A stretch of 64,000 nucleotides of DNA, from positions 1-64,000 of the forward strand of contig CBDDTG010000010.1 of NCBI GenBank assembly GCA_965233665.1, in the 5' to 3' direction. The notes under the pieces are model-generated. The model ran no database searches, was not told the DNA's origin, and saw nothing but the letters and a program-made list of their open reading frames with translations. Numbering within the stretch: position 1 is the first letter of the stretch; each line of letters starts with the position of its first letter. The stretch is from Bacterioplanes sp965233665 (GTDB taxonomy: Bacteria > Pseudomonadota > Gammaproteobacteria > Pseudomonadales > Oceanobacteraceae). A program made the position numbers and the translations under genes. Of the stretch, positions 54,678 through 63,945 are shown piece by piece.

Positions 54678-55517
54678 TCAGTCGATCACGACAGGTGCAA
54701 ACGACTTCACTAAATCGTCAACGGCCTTCATTTGCGCCAAATATGGCTCTAATTTGTCCAGCGGCAGCGCACATGGACCATCACACTTGGCTTCCGCCGG
54801 ATTGGGATGCGCCTCGATAAACAAACCAGCGATGCCCAGCGCCATACCCGAGCGCGCCAGCTCAAACGCTTGAGCACGACGACCATCGGCCGAATCCGCA
54901 CGGCCACCTGGGCGCTGCAGCGCATGGGTTGCATCAAACACTACTGGCGCCTGCTGCTTCATATCGTCCATGCCCAGCATGTCGACCACCAGGTTGTTGT
55001 AACCAAAGCTGGAACCACGCTCACACAACATCACCCGCTCATTACCGGCTTCGGCAAACTTAGTGATGATGTGGCGCATTTCATGGGGCGCTAAAAACTG
55101 CGGCTTTTTGACATTAATGGCCGAGCCAGTTTTGGCCATCGCCACCACCAAATCGGTCTGACGCGCCAAAAATGCCGGCAGCTGGATCACATCCACCACT
55201 TCCGCTACCGGTGCGGCCTGATAGGGCTCATGCACGTCGGTAATGATGGGCACATCGAACTGCGCCTTGATATCGGCAAAGATTTTCAGCCCTTCTTCCA
55301 TACCTGGGCCGCGGTAGGAGTTAATAGAAGAGCGATTGGCCTTATCAAATGACGCTTTAAAAACGTAAGGAATGCCAAGCTTCTCCGTGACTTGCACATA
55401 GTGCTCACAAATGCGCAGTGCCAGATCGCGGCTCTCCAACACATTCATGCCACCAAATAAGGTAAACGGCGCATCATTGCGCACTTCTAAGCCAGCAACA
55501 TTGACCGATTCAATCAT
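54678..55517 (-). CDS. kdsA: 3-deoxy-8-phosphooctulonate synthase (KDO-8-P synthase)
   Basis: KdsA condenses PEP with arabinose-5-phosphate to make KDO-8-P for lipopolysaccharide. The 279-residue enzyme shows ESRDLALRICEHYVQVTEKL, YVFKASFDKANRSSINSYRG, PIITDVHEPYQAAPVAEVVD, QLPAFLARQTDLVVAMA, NVKKPQFLAP and FDATHALQRPGG. It follows proB by 21 bp. It is not beside eno-pyrG as in Pseudomonas. Confidence 0.96.
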   Translation of the reverse strand: MIESVNVAGLEVRNDAPFTLFGGMNVLESRDLALRICEHYVQVTEKLGIPYVFKASFDKANRSSINSYRGPGMEEGLKIFADIKAQFDVPIITDVHEPYQAAPVAEVVDVIQLPAFLARQTDLVVAMAKTGSAINVKKPQFLAPHEMRHIITKFAEAGNERVMLCERGSSFGYNNLVVDMLGMDDMKQQAPVVFDATHALQRPGGRADSADGRRAQAFELARSGMALGIAGLFIEAHPNPAEAKCDGPCALPLDKLEPYLAQMKAVDDLVKSFAPVVID

Positions 55518-55538
55518 TGTCTTTTCTTCCTGTTGTTG

Positions 55539-56684
55539 TCACAGTACGACCAGGTTGTCTCTGTGAATCATTTCCGGATCAGTGGCCACACCTAACACAT
55601 TGGCCAACTCACGGGTTGGGGTACGCACCACCAAACTGGCTTCTTCCGAGCTGAAGTTCACCAATCCTTTGGCCACCAGGGCACCGCTTTCATTCACGCA
55701 GGCAACCACTTGCCCACGATCAAATTGACCACGCACCGCCGCCACACCAATGGGCAGCAGGCTTCGACCTTGCTCACGCACTGCCGTCACAGCGCCAGCA
55801 TCTAACACCAACTCACCGCAAGTTTGCAAATGACCGGCAATCCATTGCTTACGGGCCACCAATTTCTCAGCATCGGCCAGCAGCAAGGTGCCAATCATTT
55901 CACCGGCGCGCAAACGCTCCAGCACCGCTGGCTGGCGACCACCGACGATCACAGTGTCGGCACCAGAGCGCGCCGCCAAAGTCGCCGCGCGCACCTTAGT
56001 GGCCATGCCACCGCGTCCCAAACTGCCGCCACCGCCCGCCATGGCTTTAAATGCCGGGTCAGACGCCTGGCCTTGATGCACAATTTGCGCATCGGCATGG
56101 CGACGCGGGTCGGCGGTAAACAAACCGTCTTGATCGGTCAGCAGCACCAATAAGTCCGCCTCAACCAGATTGGCGACCAAAGCCCCCAAGGTGTCGTTGT
56201 CGCCAAAGCAGATTTCGTCCGTTACTACGGTGTCGTTTTCATTGACGATGGGCACCACCCCCATGTCCAGCAGCGTGCGTAACGTAGTGCGGGCGTTGAG
56301 ATAGCGCCGGCGATCGCTTAAATCGTCGTGGGTGAGAAGAATTTGCGCGGTGTGAAACTGGTGCTGCGCAAACGCGCTTTCATAGGCCTGAATCAACCCC
56401 ATTTGACCGACAGCGGCGGCGGCTTGTAACTGATCCAACTGCTCGGGCCGGCGCTGCCAACCCAAGCGACGCATACCTTCTGCCACCGCTCCAGATGACA
56501 CCAGTACGATTTCATGGCCCGCTTGCTTCAGCGCCGCCATTTGGTCAACCCACTGGCGAATGCGCGCTTGATCTAGGCCTTTGCCGTCATTGGTCAGCAG
56601 GGCACTGCCGATTTTCACAATCCATCGCCGACGCTGCGCCAACTTGGCGCGCACATCTGGCTGCATTACACCCGCCTCACTCAT
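55539..56684 (-). CDS. proB: Glutamate 5-kinase
   Basis: ProB phosphorylates glutamate in proline synthesis and is inhibited by proline. The 381-residue protein has the amino-acid kinase domain (RRWIVKIGSALLTNDGKGLD; VLVSSGAVAEGMRRLGW; VPIVNENDTV; GGMATKVRAATLAARSG) and a C-terminal PUA domain (GAVTAVREQGRSLLPIGVAA). It follows obgE by 17 bp, a conserved pairing. Confidence 0.96.
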   Translation of the reverse strand: MSEAGVMQPDVRAKLAQRRRWIVKIGSALLTNDGKGLDQARIRQWVDQMAALKQAGHEIVLVSSGAVAEGMRRLGWQRRPEQLDQLQAAAAVGQMGLIQAYESAFAQHQFHTAQILLTHDDLSDRRRYLNARTTLRTLLDMGVVPIVNENDTVVTDEICFGDNDTLGALVANLVEADLLVLLTDQDGLFTADPRRHADAQIVHQGQASDPAFKAMAGGGGSLGRGGMATKVRAATLAARSGADTVIVGGRQPAVLERLRAGEMIGTLLLADAEKLVARKQWIAGHLQTCGELVLDAGAVTAVREQGRSLLPIGVAAVRGQFDRGQVVACVNESGALVAKGLVNFSSEEASLVVRTPTRELANVLGVATDPEMIHRDNLVVL

Positions 56685-56701
56685 GCACGGCTCCTGCGTG
56701 A

Positions 56702-57901
56702 TTATTCGTTGGTGTACACCACTTCGACGTTGTGGTCGTCATCGTCGTCATCTTGTTTGGCCGCTTTGCGCGCAGCGCGCTGCTCTTGACGACGCTCGGC
56801 CAGCATTTCCATGTGTTCGCGTGCTTCTTCTTCCACTTGCTCGCGCTCAGCCAGCAGCGCCTCTGCGAATTCTTCATCTTCCTGGGCGCGCTGCTGGCGC
56901 TCTTCGATGAAGTTCATGATGTCGCCCACCAACGCTTTGGTGCCCTGCTGACTGATGGCGGCAATGCGATACACAGGGCCACCCCAGTCGAGCTGATCCA
57001 ATACCGCCTGACAGCGCTGCTCACGCTCATCTTCAGGGATCAAATCGAGTTTATTCAGCACCAGCCAACGCTCTCGCGCTGCCAGGCCGGGCGAAAATTC
57101 TTCCAGCTCACGTGAAATGGCTTGCACTTTTTCCGCCGGATCAGAGTCATCAAACGGCGCCATATCAACGATGTGCAGCAAAATATGGGTGCGCACCAAG
57201 TGCTTCAGAAAACGCGTGCCTAAACCAGCACCTTCTGAGGCGCCTTCAATCAGCCCAGGAATATCGGCAATCACAAAACTGCGATGCTGCTCCAGCGATA
57301 CCACACCCAGGTTGGGTACCAAGGTGGTAAAGGGGTAATCCGCGACTTTCGGTTTGGCCGCCGATACTGCACGAATAAAGGTAGATTTACCGGCGTTCGG
57401 CATGCCCAGCAGACCAACATCGGCCAGCACTTTCAGCTCCAGCTTGAGGTTGCGCGACTCGCCCTCTTGCCCCGGCTTAGTCTGACGCGGCGCCTGGTTG
57501 GTACTGGATTTGTAGCGCGTGTTGCCAAGACCATGATAACCGCCGCGAACCACCATTAGGCGCTCGCCGACGTAGGTCAAATCGCCCAGGGTTTCACCCG
57601 TGTCGTCATCAATGGCCGTTGTACCCACCGGCACCTTCAGTATCAGGTCTTCGCCTTTGGCGCCAGTGCAGTTGCGGGCACCGCCCGCCTCACCGTTTTG
57701 TGCTTTAAAGCGACGGGTGTAGCGGTAGTCAATCAAGGTGTTGATCGATTCATCGGCTTCGAGAAAAATCGAGCCGCCATCACCGCCATCACCGCCGTCT
57801 GGGCCACCCTTGGGCACAAACTTCTCACGACGAAAGCTCAGACAGCCATTGCCTCCTTTGCCGGCCTCGACCGATATCGTTGCTTCATCGACGAACTTCA
57901 T
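56702..57901 (-). CDS. obgE: Ribosome-associated GTPase Obg
   Basis: ObgE (CgtA) is an essential GTPase in 50S assembly and stress control. From the ATG at 57901 the protein has 399 residues: the glycine-rich Obg fold (MKFVDEATISVEAGKGGNGC; GGDGGDGGSIFL), the G domain with GMPNAGKSTFIRAVS, TLVPNLGVV, DIPGLIEGASEGAGLG and NKLD, and a long acidic, Arg/Glu-rich C-terminal tail. GGAGG precedes this ATG; the ten-codon upstream extension is not family-like. Confidence 0.96.
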   Translation of the reverse strand: MKFVDEATISVEAGKGGNGCLSFRREKFVPKGGPDGGDGGDGGSIFLEADESINTLIDYRYTRRFKAQNGEAGGARNCTGAKGEDLILKVPVGTTAIDDDTGETLGDLTYVGERLMVVRGGYHGLGNTRYKSSTNQAPRQTKPGQEGESRNLKLELKVLADVGLLGMPNAGKSTFIRAVSAAKPKVADYPFTTLVPNLGVVSLEQHRSFVIADIPGLIEGASEGAGLGTRFLKHLVRTHILLHIVDMAPFDDSDPAEKVQAISRELEEFSPGLAARERWLVLNKLDLIPEDEREQRCQAVLDQLDWGGPVYRIAAISQQGTKALVGDIMNFIEERQQRAQEDEEFAEALLAEREQVEEEAREHMEMLAERRQEQRAARKAAKQDDDDDDHNVEVVYTNE

Positions 57902-57930
57902 ACTTTGCCCCTCCAGGGTGGTTACAAACA

Positions 57931-57963
57931 AAAACGCCCCGCCAGCTCATAGCTGCAGGGCGT
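57931..57963 (-). terminator. Imperfect terminator between rpmA and obgE
   Basis: The ACGCCC...GGGCGT stem with inner AGCT/AGCT pairing (57934-57963) is followed on the minus strand by TTTTTGTTTG. Read-through would be needed for obgE-proB unless they have their own promoter, so it may act as an attenuator that reduces transcription after the ribosomal proteins. Confidence 0.55.
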
Positions 57964-57985
57964 CGAGCCATCATGCCAAGCGAAA

Positions 57986-58246
<261 letters not shown>

Positions 58247-58336
58247 GATCTTGCTCCTCGTTATTGGGTCGCTGCAACGCTGCGGATGCGGCCGGTTTGG
58301 CTACCGAACACGGACCCAGGAATTCAGTTCAGATGA

Positions 58337-58648
58337 TTAGCCAGCGATGCTGGTGATTTTCAGCTCGGTGAACCACTGACGGTGGCCCATTTGCTTCATG
58401 TGGTGCTTACGACGCTTGAACTTCAGGATTTTAACCTTCTTGTGACGACCGTGGCTAACCACTTCTGCAGTCACTTTGGCGCCTTCAACAACCGGTGCGC
58501 CGATTTTAACGTCGTCGCCGTTGCCGATCAGCAGAACTTTTTCCAGCTCAACCGCTGCGCCAGTTTCAACTTCCAGTTTTTCAACTTTCAGCGTTTGGCC
58601 TTCTTCAACACGGTATTGCTTACCGCCAGTTACCACTACTGCGTACAT
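58337..58648 (-). CDS. rplU: 50S ribosomal protein L21
   Basis: The 103-residue protein begins MYAVVVTGGKQYRVEEGQTL and ends in the L21 signature KFKRRKHHMKQMGHRQ. It is the first gene of rplU-rpmA-obgE-proB. A strong promoter at 58786-58814 implies a leader of about 130 nt. Confidence 0.97.
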   Translation of the reverse strand: MYAVVVTGGKQYRVEEGQTLKVEKLEVETGAAVELEKVLLIGNGDDVKIGAPVVEGAKVTAEVVSHGRHKKVKILKFKRRKHHMKQMGHRQWFTELKITSIAG

Positions 58649-58785
58649 TGTACGTTCTCCGCTTATCGCTTAATGAACCCGGCATCATTGCTGCTTCTTA
58701 CTCGGGCTGTCTGCCAGCCACGTCCTGCTTCTACTGGCAACGCTCTGGTTTCCATATGGCAGGGAGCAGAATTTCGGGGCGCGAG

Positions 58786-58814
58786 ACTATACCGCAGGCA
58801 CGACCATGGCGCAA
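58786..58814 (-). promoter_or_regulatory. Sigma-70 promoter of rplU-rpmA
   Basis: On the minus strand TTGCGC (58814-58809), 17 bp, TATAGT (58791-58786), followed by a GC-rich discriminator (CTCGCGCC) typical of stringently controlled ribosomal promoters. Confidence 0.6.
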
Positions 58815-58832
58815 GTTAGGCGGCGGTCTTTC

Positions 58833-58861
58833 TTGACACTCCGACGGTGCCTCCCTAGCAT
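58833..58861 (+). promoter_or_regulatory. Sigma-70 promoter of ispB
   Basis: A perfect TTGACA (58833-58838), a 17-bp spacer and TAGCAT (58856-58861), about 45 bp before the ispB ATG. It is back to back with the rplU promoter; the two -35 boxes are only 18 bp apart. Confidence 0.6.
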
Positions 58862-58905
58862 CTGCGCCTCTAACTCCTATTACAACCGGGCAGCCGTCGA
58901 CCGCC

Positions 58906-59874
58906 ATGCAGATTTCAGACATTCTCTCCGTCGTTCAATCCGAGTTTCAGGCTGTCGATCGCCTTATTCACGAGCAGTTAGCCTCACGCGTGCCTTTGGT
59001 CGAAAAGATCGCCGACTACATCGTCTCCAGCGGCGGCAAACGCATTCGCCCTTTGCTAGTACTGCTAACCAGCCGCGCCCTGCAGCGCAGTGATGCCGAA
59101 GCCGTCAAACTGGCCACTGTGATCGAATTTTTGCACACCGCCACACTGCTGCACGACGACGTGGTCGACACCTCAGACATGCGCCGTGGCAACCCAACGG
59201 CTAATGCCAAGTGGGGCAATGCACCGAGCGTACTGGTCGGCGACTTTTTATACAGCCGCGCCTTTCAAATGATGGTGGAGCTGGAATCCCTGCCGGTGAT
59301 GAAGATTTTATCCGACGCCACTTGCGTGATCGCCGAAGGCGAAGTGCTGCAACTGACCAATGTGAAAAACCCGGACATTACAGAGCAGCAGTACCGCGAC
59401 GTCATTCATGGCAAAACCGCCATGCTGTTCGAAGCCTCGACCCACGCCACGGCAGCACTGTATCAATGCAGCGAAGAGCAGCAACAAGCGCTGCAGCGCT
59501 ACGGCACCGAGCTGGGCATGGCCTTTCAATTGATTGACGATGTGCTCGATTACAGCGGCGATGCGGCAGAGCTGGGCAAAAACGTTGGCGATGACTTAGC
59601 CGAAGGCAAGCCAACTCTGCCATTGATTCATGCCATGGCCCATGGCAATGACGAGCAGCGCCAGCTGATTCGCCGCGCGATTCGCCGTGGCGGCCTTGAA
59701 CAAATGGATGACGTGATTCGCATCGTTCAGGCCTGCGGTTCTTTAGACTACACCCGCCAACAGGCGCAGACCTGCGCGGACAACGCCAAACAACAACTCG
59801 AACTTTTGCCCGACAGTGAGGCCAAAACAGCGCTGGCAGCGCTGGCCGATGTAGCCGTGATGCGTACCCATTAA
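58906..59874 (+). CDS. ispB: Octaprenyl diphosphate synthase
   Basis: IspB makes the long polyprenyl side chain of ubiquinone. The 322-residue enzyme carries both aspartate-rich motifs, HDDVVDTSDMRRGNPTAN (first) and LIDDVLDYSGDAAELGKNVG (second), plus GGKRIRPLLVLL. It is divergent from rplU, a conserved arrangement. Chain length (C40 or other) cannot be set from the sequence alone. A 7-bp hairpin (59878-59894) follows the stop. Confidence 0.94.
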   Translation: MQISDILSVVQSEFQAVDRLIHEQLASRVPLVEKIADYIVSSGGKRIRPLLVLLTSRALQRSDAEAVKLATVIEFLHTATLLHDDVVDTSDMRRGNPTANAKWGNAPSVLVGDFLYSRAFQMMVELESLPVMKILSDATCVIAEGEVLQLTNVKNPDITEQQYRDVIHGKTAMLFEASTHATAALYQCSEEQQQALQRYGTELGMAFQLIDDVLDYSGDAAELGKNVGDDLAEGKPTLPLIHAMAHGNDEQRQLIRRAIRRGGLEQMDDVIRIVQACGSLDYTRQQAQTCADNAKQQLELLPDSEAKTALAALADVAVMRTH

Positions 59875-59915
59875 TTCGACAGCCATTGGCTGTCTGCACC
59901 AGGAAAGGAAGTATC

Positions 59916-61709
59916 GTGATCAAGTGGATGTTACTACTGGTCAGCCTGATTGCCCCGTTCAGTCACGCCAACCTGCTCGACTCATTGAGCGACGAGCCCA
60001 AGTTTTTACCCGTTGACGAAGCATTCCCGCTCACCACCCGCTTTGAAGGGCAACAGCTGATCGCCGACTGGGACTCCAGTGACGGCTATTACCTGTATAA
60101 AAGTCGCATTTACCTGTCGCAGCAGGGCCAAGAAATAACGCCTGTGTCTTTTTCTCAAACAGGTAAAGAAAAAGACGACCCGGCGTTTGGCATCGTCACC
60201 GCATTTTACGGCCCACTAAGCGCCACCTTTGATTTGAACCAGCTATCCCAAGGTGAATTCACCCTGCACCACCAAGGCTGCGCCGACGCTGGCCTATGCT
60301 ACCCGCCGCAAAAACTGAAGCTCAGTTGGAATGGCGGCAGCGCTGCGAACACCAGCCCAGCAGCGAGTATTGCAACAACCACAGCCAAACCAGCCAGCAC
60401 GGCTGCAAGCAACACCACCAGCGAGCCGGCTGACGACAACTGGTTCACCGGTCGCTCTTGGGCCGCCGTGGTGGGCTTGTTCTTTTTGCTCGGCATTGGC
60501 CTGACCTTCACTCCCTGCGTATTGCCCATGGTGCCCATTCTCACCAGCGTGGTACTGGGTCAAAACAACACCTCGCCAGCCCGCGGCTTTGCGCTTTCTA
60601 GCATTTACGTACTGGGCATGGCACTGACGTATGCCGCCGCAGGTTTGACTGTTGGCTTATTAGGTGCCGGCGCCAACGTGCAAGCCTGGATGCAAACCCC
60701 TTGGGTACTGGCCGTATTTGCAGTGCTGTTTGTCGCCCTGGCGCTGGCCATGTTTGGCTTGTACGAGCTGCAGCTGCCATCCGGCATTCGTAACCGCCTC
60801 AATGAAATGAATCAGAAGCAACAAGGCGGCCATTGGCTCAGCGTATTTATCATGGGCGTCTTGTCCGCTTTGGTGGTATCGCCTTGCGTATCAGCGCCAC
60901 TGGCTGGCGCCCTGGTGTACTTAAGCACCACAGGTGACGCTTGGCTGGGCGGCAGCGCCTTACTGGCCCTAGGCCTCGGCATGGGGGCACCGCTCATCGT
61001 GCTGGGCACCACCGGCGCTTCTATCTTGCCCAAAGCCGGTGGCTGGATGGACCAGATTAAGGTGTTCTTCGGCGTGCTACTACTTGGCGTCGCCATCTGG
61101 TTGCTCAGCCGGGTCATTCCAGGCGAAGCCGCTTTGCTACTGTGGGCCTTACTGGCACTGGTTTACGGCGTTGTTCTGGGCGCCTTTGAGCCGGCCAACA
61201 GCGGCAAACAGCGCTTGGTAAAAGGCATCGCCTGGGTATTCTTTTTATACGGCGCCATAGCACTGGCCGGCGCACTGCAGGGTCAATCGAACCCACTGAA
61301 ACCTCTGGCCACGGCTACCACAGCTGTCAGCCAAGAAAGCAGCAAGGTCAGCAGCCCGTTTCACAAGACCGACTCAATCAGCGAGCTTGAGCAAATCATT
61401 GCCAACAGTCCACGTCCAGTCATGGTCGATTTTTACGCCGACTGGTGCATCAGCTGCAAAGTCATGGAAGCGGAAATCTTCTCCCACGCCGACGTGCAAC
61501 GCCGGTTCAGCCACCTGACCTGGGTGAAACTCGACGTCACGGCCAACAGCGCCGAGCAAGTGCAATTCATGCAACAGCACGGCGTGTTTGGGCCACCGAC
61601 CATCTTGTTCTTCGATCAATCGCAGGAAGTAAACCCGGCGCGCATTGTCGGCGAGGTAAGCAAACCGCAGTTTGTCGAACACGTCAGCGACCACTTCCCC
61701 TCGAGCTAA
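59916..61709 (+). CDS. dsbD: Thiol:disulfide interchange protein DsbD
   Basis: DsbD passes electrons from cytoplasmic thioredoxin to periplasmic DsbC/DsbG and cytochrome-maturation thiol proteins. From the GTG at 59916 (AGGAAAGGAAG upstream) it has 597 residues: a signal peptide, the alpha domain with its cysteine pair (HQGCADAGLCYPPQ), an eight-helix beta domain with cysteines in TFTPCVLPM and VSPCVSAPLAG, and a thioredoxin-like gamma domain with Cys511/Cys514 (YADWCISCKVME). The frame opens ten codons upstream, but those residues would spoil the signal peptide. Confidence 0.93.
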   Translation: MIKWMLLLVSLIAPFSHANLLDSLSDEPKFLPVDEAFPLTTRFEGQQLIADWDSSDGYYLYKSRIYLSQQGQEITPVSFSQTGKEKDDPAFGIVTAFYGPLSATFDLNQLSQGEFTLHHQGCADAGLCYPPQKLKLSWNGGSAANTSPAASIATTTAKPASTAASNTTSEPADDNWFTGRSWAAVVGLFFLLGIGLTFTPCVLPMVPILTSVVLGQNNTSPARGFALSSIYVLGMALTYAAAGLTVGLLGAGANVQAWMQTPWVLAVFAVLFVALALAMFGLYELQLPSGIRNRLNEMNQKQQGGHWLSVFIMGVLSALVVSPCVSAPLAGALVYLSTTGDAWLGGSALLALGLGMGAPLIVLGTTGASILPKAGGWMDQIKVFFGVLLLGVAIWLLSRVIPGEAALLLWALLALVYGVVLGAFEPANSGKQRLVKGIAWVFFLYGAIALAGALQGQSNPLKPLATATTAVSQESSKVSSPFHKTDSISELEQIIANSPRPVMVDFYADWCISCKVMEAEIFSHADVQRRFSHLTWVKLDVTANSAEQVQFMQQHGVFGPPTILFFDQSQEVNPARIVGEVSKPQFVEHVSDHFPSS

Positions 61710-61770
61710 AACTCAAACCACACAACTGCAGACTCACCCTTGAGTTTGCTGACAGGCGACTCGATATATA

Positions 61771-61805
61771 AGACGCTGCCGGCAGTATTGGCAGCGTCTG
61801 TTTTT
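61771..61805 (+). terminator. Intrinsic terminator after dsbD
   Basis: AGACGCTGCC (61771-61780), a 9-nt loop, GGCAGCGTCT (61790-61799), then GTTTTT. A perfect 10-bp stem between dsbD and trxC. Confidence 0.85.
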
Positions 61806-61827
61806 CAGCTCAGCCCAGGATACTCAC

Positions 61828-62265
61828 ATGCACTACACCTGCCCTTCTTGCGGCGCTATTAACCGCATTCCCGCTGAACGTAGTCAGCAGCCAGGCCAGT
61901 GTGGCCGCTGTAAGAACGCTTTATTTAACGGCACTCCGATTGAGCTCAGCGATACCAACTTCGAGCGTTTTATCACCAAAAATGATCTGCCCGTGCTGGT
62001 CGACTTTTGGGCCAGCTGGTGCGGACCTTGCCAGGCCATGGCGCCTGTATTCAGCGCTACGTGCCAGCAGCTGCAGCATCAATTGCGCTTCGCCAAGGTC
62101 AACACGGAACACACGCCCGTGACCAGTCAGCGCTTTGCCATTCGCAGCATCCCAACTCTTATTTTGTTTCACCAAGGACGTGAAGTTGACCGCCTCGCGG
62201 GCGCACTGCCGGCACCACAACTGCAGCAATGGATTCAGCAAGCGCTGCAGAAAGTCGACCCGTAA
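61828..62265 (+). CDS. trxC: Thioredoxin TrxC (thioredoxin 2)
   Basis: The 145-residue cytoplasmic thioredoxin has an N-terminal zinc ribbon with two CxxC pairs (CPSC at 5-8, CGRC near 28-31) and the active site WASWCGPCQAMAP, followed by SIPTLILFHQGREVDRLAGA. The zinc ribbon distinguishes TrxC from TrxA. TrxC reduces ribonucleotide reductase and others under oxidative stress. Adjacent dsbD takes electrons from thioredoxin, so the pairing is sensible. Confidence 0.93.
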   Translation: MHYTCPSCGAINRIPAERSQQPGQCGRCKNALFNGTPIELSDTNFERFITKNDLPVLVDFWASWCGPCQAMAPVFSATCQQLQHQLRFAKVNTEHTPVTSQRFAIRSIPTLILFHQGREVDRLAGALPAPQLQQWIQQALQKVDP

Positions 62266-62279
62266 AAACGAGGATTAGC

Positions 62280-62320
62280 CTGATTCACATCAAGACCTAG
62301 CAGGGCCAGGGTCGTATGCT
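62280..62320 (+). promoter_or_regulatory. Candidate FNR/Anr-dependent promoter of the DUF465 gene
   Basis: CTGAT-TCAC-ATCAA (62280-62293) matches TTGAT-N4-ATCAA at nine of ten positions. TATGCT (62315-62320) is a plausible -10 and there is no -35. The site centre falls near -41 from the predicted start, the class II position of FNR-type activators. Confidence 0.45.
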
Positions 62321-62344
62321 GAGGGTGAAGCAAAGGAGAATAAT

Positions 62345-62584
62345 ATGAGTATCGAAGCCCACGACCTGCACCACGAATTTCCTGAGATGTCTGAGCAAAT
62401 TCGCGAGCTAAAAATGAACGATCGCCATTTCGCGCGTTTATTTGAGGAATACCACGAAGTTGACAAAGAAGTACGCAAAATTGAAGAACAGGCCGAGGCA
62501 GCTTCTGATGAGCGCCTGGAGAACCTGAAACTCAAGCGCCTACATCTCAAGGACGATCTCTACAACATGCTCAAGCAAGCATAA
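62345..62584 (+). CDS. DUF465 (YdcH-like) small coiled-coil protein
   Basis: The 79-residue acidic/basic helical protein (HDLHHEFPEMSEQIRELKMN; FARLFEEYHEVDKEVRKIEE; LKLKRLHLKDDLYNML) matches the DUF465/YdcH family, small coiled-coil proteins of unknown function. AAAGGAGA precedes the ATG. A possible oxygen-responsive promoter lies upstream and a strong terminator follows, so it is a single-gene transcript. Confidence 0.88.
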   Translation: MSIEAHDLHHEFPEMSEQIRELKMNDRHFARLFEEYHEVDKEVRKIEEQAEAASDERLENLKLKRLHLKDDLYNMLKQA

Positions 62585-62610
62585 AAAAAGCCCCGCAAGG
62601 GGCTTTTTTT
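62583..62610. terminator. Bidirectional terminator between the DUF465 gene and purA
   Basis: AAAAAAAGCCCC (62583-62594), GCAA tetraloop and GGGGCTTTTTTT (62599-62610). It overlaps the DUF465 stop codon and serves both convergent genes. Confidence 0.92.
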
Positions 62611-62633
62611 ATGGCGCTCAAATAACAACGAGC

Positions 62634-63926
62634 TTACAACTCGAAGCTGTGACGCAGCACGATGGTTTCCATACGGTCTGGGCCGGTGGAAATAATATCG
62701 ATCGGCGCAGCAATCGCCTCTTCAACGAAGCGAATATAGTTACGCGCGTTTTCTGGCAGCTCGTCGATGCTCTTGGCACCGAAGGTGGACTCGCTCCAAC
62801 CTGGCAGCTCTTTGTACACTGGTGTGACTTTTTCGAACTGATCCGCCGACGCCGGCACTTTTAAGTCATTGCCGTTTTCGTCGCGATAACCGATGCACAC
62901 CTTAATGGTCTCCAGGCCATCCAGTACGTCCAGCTTGGTCAGGCAAATGGTGTTGATTGAGTTCACGCGAATGGCATGCTTCACCAACATGGCATCAAAC
63001 CAGCCGCAACGACGATCACGACCCGTGGTGGTGCCTTTTTCTTTACCGACATCGGCCAGATGCTTGCCAACGTCATCAAACAGCTCGGTTGGGAAAGGAC
63101 CTGAGCCAACACGCGTGGTGTAAGCCTTGGTAATGCCCAGGATCTGATCCAGATACAAAGGACCCACACCAGAACCCGTTGCCACACCGCCTGCGGTAGT
63201 GTTCGAAGAGGTAACAAACGGGTAGGTGCCGTGGTCGATATCGAGCAGCGTACCTTGAGCGCCTTCAAACATGATGTCGCCACCCTGCTCGCGCACGGTG
63301 TGCACCAAATCGACGGCATCTACCACGATGTCTTTAATCGCCGCCGCCCACTCCTGACAAGCCGCCAAGGTGTCTTCGTAGCTGACTTCATCAACGCCGT
63401 AGTAATGCTTCAGCGCAAAGTTATGGAACTCCATCACTTCTTTCAGCTTGTCGGCAAACTCTGGCTGGAACATATCGTCCACGCGCAAGCCACGACGCGA
63501 TACCTTGTCTTCATAGGCAGGGCCAATACCACGACCCGTGGTACCGATTTTGGCATCGCCGCGCTTGATTTCACGCGCCTGATCCAAAGCGACGTGATAC
63601 GGCAAAATCAATGGGCAAGCATGAGAGATACGCAGGCGCTCACGCACGGGCACACCACGGTCTTCCAGCGCTCGCATTTCTTTCAGCAGCGCATCGGGGG
63701 CCAACACCACACCGTTGCCGATGATGCACTGTACGCCATCGCGCAAGATGCCCGACGGAATCAAATGCAGAGCGGTTTTTTCACCGTCAATCACCAGTGT
63801 GTGGCCAGCATTATGCCCGCCCTGGAAACGCACCACAGCGGCGGCTTTTTCGGTCAGCAAGTCTACGATCTTGCCCTTACCTTCATCACCCCATTGGGTG
63901 CCTAATACAACGACGCTTTTACCCAT
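62634..63926 (-). CDS. purA: Adenylosuccinate synthetase
   Basis: PurA joins IMP and aspartate using GTP on the way to AMP. From the ATG at 63926 the protein has 430 residues: GKSVVVLGTQWGDEGKGKIV (P-loop-like GDEGKGK), FQGGHNAGHTLVIDG, IGTTGRGIGPAYEDKVSRRG, EGAQGTLLDIDHGTYPFVTS and the GTP-binding TKLDVLDGL. A GTG at 63941 would add five residues. It lies directly after hisZ, the standard pairing. purH and purD elsewhere in the window serve the earlier purine steps. Confidence 0.96.
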   Translation of the reverse strand: MGKSVVVLGTQWGDEGKGKIVDLLTEKAAAVVRFQGGHNAGHTLVIDGEKTALHLIPSGILRDGVQCIIGNGVVLAPDALLKEMRALEDRGVPVRERLRISHACPLILPYHVALDQAREIKRGDAKIGTTGRGIGPAYEDKVSRRGLRVDDMFQPEFADKLKEVMEFHNFALKHYYGVDEVSYEDTLAACQEWAAAIKDIVVDAVDLVHTVREQGGDIMFEGAQGTLLDIDHGTYPFVTSSNTTAGGVATGSGVGPLYLDQILGITKAYTTRVGSGPFPTELFDDVGKHLADVGKEKGTTTGRDRRCGWFDAMLVKHAIRVNSINTICLTKLDVLDGLETIKVCIGYRDENGNDLKVPASADQFEKVTPVYKELPGWSESTFGAKSIDELPENARNYIRFVEEAIAAPIDIISTGPDRMETIVLRHSFEL

Positions 63927-63945
63927 TGCTTCAGTCTTCACTCAA

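Noticed and set aside
63231..63905. Plus-strand open frame of 224 codons over purA
   Set aside because: It is antisense to the conserved P-loop half of PurA and has no domain of its own.
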